64,000 bases of DNA from Argopecten irradians (taxonomy: Eukaryota > Mollusca > Bivalvia > Pectinida > Pectinidae), in assembly GCF_041381155.1 (NCBI RefSeq), contig NC_091135.1, positions 52,031,997 to 52,095,996 on the forward strand. Direction: 5' to 3'. The notes under the pieces are model-generated. The model did not search any database, was not told the DNA's origin, and saw only the letters and a list, made by a program, of their open reading frames with translations. A program made the position numbers and the translations under genes. Shown piece after piece: positions 62,601 through 64,000 of the stretch. Within the stretch, counting starts at the first letter, position 1. Each line of letters opens with the position of its first letter.

Positions 62601-63637
62601 TAGGTATGAATTATTTGATATACTTTCAAATGGCAAACCAATGAAAATGAAATCTGTACCTCACTTTATCAAACAATAAGGATTGAGGAATAACTGATGC
62701 AACCATATCTTAGATTTTTTAATTTAATGCATAATTCACAACTCTAATTGACTTCATTGTGCGTTATTGATAAATTGACAATGCATGATGGTTGAGAGAG
62801 TGTTCAAGTCAATGATACCATTACTTACCGAGAGGTTCAATGAACTGAAAGAGCTTGTCTAGGATGTTGAGGGCAGCTTTGTACTGCCGGAGGTGGTAGA
62901 GAACTACTGCTTGGTTATAGTATATGACACTGTGGTCAACATCCTCCAGACTTTCACTGTTGTTGATGTTGACATTAGCCTACACAAAATATTATATATT
63001 TAGAATTACATTGTACTCTTTAATGCCAACAAGATTATCCAGGCTCTCAAGGCTTTTGATGTTAGCATAGCCAACATTAAATGAATTATTGTTTACTATT
63101 AATATCTTTGTTAAAAAGGGAATTGAATTTGTTTTTAAAATCTGCGAACATTAAGAACAGCTTATTGCAGTTATTGTTTTGTCAAAATTTCAAATTAAGA
63201 TTGAGCTATTTCCATACATGAAACATAACTTTAAGATAACAAGACAAGACAGTGTTTTACAGTAGTACAGTGAGTTTGCAAATCATCTGGATTAAATTTG
63301 TATAAATTATAATTATGCTAGCTACAAATAAATGATAAACTTGCGATCAAATTTCAAAACTTACCATAACACAAACAGACGAGAGTCTATCACGGAACTC
63401 ATCTGTCGTGAGAAAGCCACTCTGGTAGAATTCAGCCACAGCTTTATTGTGCACCACTTTTGGATCCATGTTCCTCTGAGCTATCAATTTGTGCATGAGG
63501 TTACAACATGCACCATACTGTTTTTGATTAAATTCCTGAAGCGCCTGATTGGCTAATTCCTTCTGTTGCTCGGTGACTGATGGAACTGGGGGCGGGGCTT
63601 CAACAGCCTCCACAGGATCCTCTTTGTTCTCAGTCAT
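53664..63637 (-). CDS. CNOT10: CCR4-NOT transcription complex subunit 10
   Basis: Fifteen coding exons on the minus strand: 63637-63365, 62979-62829, 62250-62189, 61665-61537, 61080-60997, 60152-59894, 57824-57622, 57108-56993, 56817-56689, 56582-56505, 56255-56142, 55753-55623, 55072-54951, 54078-54006, 53785-53664. All phases join and the total is 681 residues plus stop (human about 744). CNOT10 is a tetratricopeptide-repeat protein that with CNOT11 docks on the N-terminal part of CNOT1 in the CCR4-NOT deadenylase, which shortens mRNA tails. Recognisable phrases: [122 protein letters not shown]. The start is ATG 63637 in an exon whose acceptor ends at 63651, so the 5' UTR is spliced and the promoter lies outside the window. 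The exon ending at 61537 uses a weak donor (ATG|GTACTG), but the resulting join KISMFKTRC matches the family. Confidence 0.95.
54390..54728 (+). mobile_element. Helitron-like element, family C (about 146-bp units), in a CNOT10 intron
   Basis: Two tandem units of about 146 bp (ATCTTGGATTTCGGAT at 54395 and 54541), then GACATAAGGTCACC, a hairpin-like GGCCCTTTGGGTC, and AGATGACCTAA. The tail parallels that of families A and B (GGCCC...GGGCC, AGGTGAGCTAA), but the core is unrelated. The 5' limit is uncertain. It lies between the CNOT10 exons at 54078 and 54951. Confidence 0.6.
58500..59100. repeat. Minisatellite of about 17-18 bp in a CNOT10 intron
   Basis: Repeats of about GTACACATGTTGTATAT with ATGCATGTTATGCAT variants, in the intron between the exons ending at 57824 and starting at 59894. 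It gives spurious plus-strand open frames rich in Tyr, Cys and His. Alternating purine-pyrimidine (GTACACATG) makes non-B structure possible. Confidence 0.9.
61750..61922. repeat. 45-bp tandem repeat, four copies, in a CNOT10 intron
   Basis: The unit containing CCTATGAGCAGC and CTCCTCCAGTCTTTAACAGC repeats at 61755, 61800, 61845 and 61890 with one or two substitutions per copy. Near-identity indicates a recent duplication. Since 45 is a multiple of 3, it gives short repeated open frames on both strands that are not genes. Confidence 0.95.
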
Positions 63638-63650
63638 CTCTGTTATAGAT

Positions 63651-64000
63651 CTAAACAAAAAGGCAATATAATCAGCAAGTAGACCTCAATAATTTCAAAT
63701 ATTTTCTTATTCACAATTTCACATACATTTTTTATGTGGTAACAAATTTACATTTAAATATATAGACAGAAATGGTTATTTTTGACAATAATTGCACAAT
63801 TAGTTTGGACTTTAATATCTATTTTCATAATTCATTTTTTTTTTTTTTCTGATGAATATTAGTACCGGTAAGTAAATTTATAACCGCTTACAAATTCATC
63901 CTTTTAAGCCTAAAGGCTATTTATCTTTTTAGCCTAACATATTTTCTTAAATGGAAGTCCAAGGTCACAATATACAATCAGTGACCTTGTTTTAGTAAGT
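63651..64000 (-). other. Intron or 5' flank upstream of the first CNOT10 coding exon
   Basis: AT-rich, with a T-run near 63837-63849. The acceptor TTTAG at 63655-63651 marks this as intron, so at least one 5' UTR exon lies beyond the window. Confidence 0.5.

Overview
This is a stretch of animal nuclear DNA, AT-rich, with short coding exons separated by introns. It is most likely from a bivalve mollusc. The basis is the set of animal genes (an MsrA selenoprotein gene, a GFOD oxidoreductase, a LIN-41/TRIM71 gene and CNOT10), together with interspersed repeats that have tandem cores of about 150 bp and end in a hairpin followed by AGGTGAGCTAA. I know that kind of repeat from bivalve genomes. The species cannot be named from the sequence alone.

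Layout. 0.3-4.2 kb: a four-exon methionine-S-sulfoxide reductase (MsrA) gene on the minus strand. Its catalytic cysteine codon is replaced by in-frame TGA, and a convincing SECIS element lies in its 3' UTR, so it is read here as a selenoprotein. A 1.1-kb Helitron-like repeat sits in its first coding intron. 4.4-9.1 kb: a TTAA-flanked MITE, a 2.6-kb element made of about 156-bp tandem units, and a nearly intact Tc1-like transposon. 9.85-11.3 kb: a single-exon GFOD1/2-like gene on the plus strand. 11.3-23.4 kb: non-coding DNA with several small transposon relics, including a second TTAA MITE, a second 156-bp-unit element in reverse orientation and two foldback elements. 23.7-27.1 kb: an uninterrupted plus-strand LIN-41/TRIM71 gene whose 3' UTR carries a let-7 site and a lin-4/miR-125 site. 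27.1-38.3 kb: AT-rich intergenic DNA with no recognisable gene. 38.3-38.9 kb: a 28-bp minisatellite. 39.8-47.5 kb: a very large array of a 29-bp unit, roughly 265 copies. 47.5-53.2 kb: intergenic DNA with weak repeats. 53.2-63.65 kb: the complete coding region of CNOT10 on the minus strand in 15 coding exons, with intronic minisatellites and another Helitron-like element.

The four host genes are functionally separate. MsrA repairs oxidised methionine. GFOD is a Rossmann-fold oxidoreductase-like protein. LIN-41 is the classic let-7 target, an RNA-binding TRIM-NHL regulator of developmental timing. CNOT10 is a subunit of the CCR4-NOT deadenylase. LIN-41 and CNOT10 both act in mRNA silencing and decay, but nothing here shows that their proximity matters. 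The most notable observations are the Sec-MsrA with its SECIS, the let-7 and miR-125 sites in lin-41, the Helitron-like families that share one terminal module but have different tandem cores, and the 29-bp array, which produces spurious open frames of up to 667 codons.
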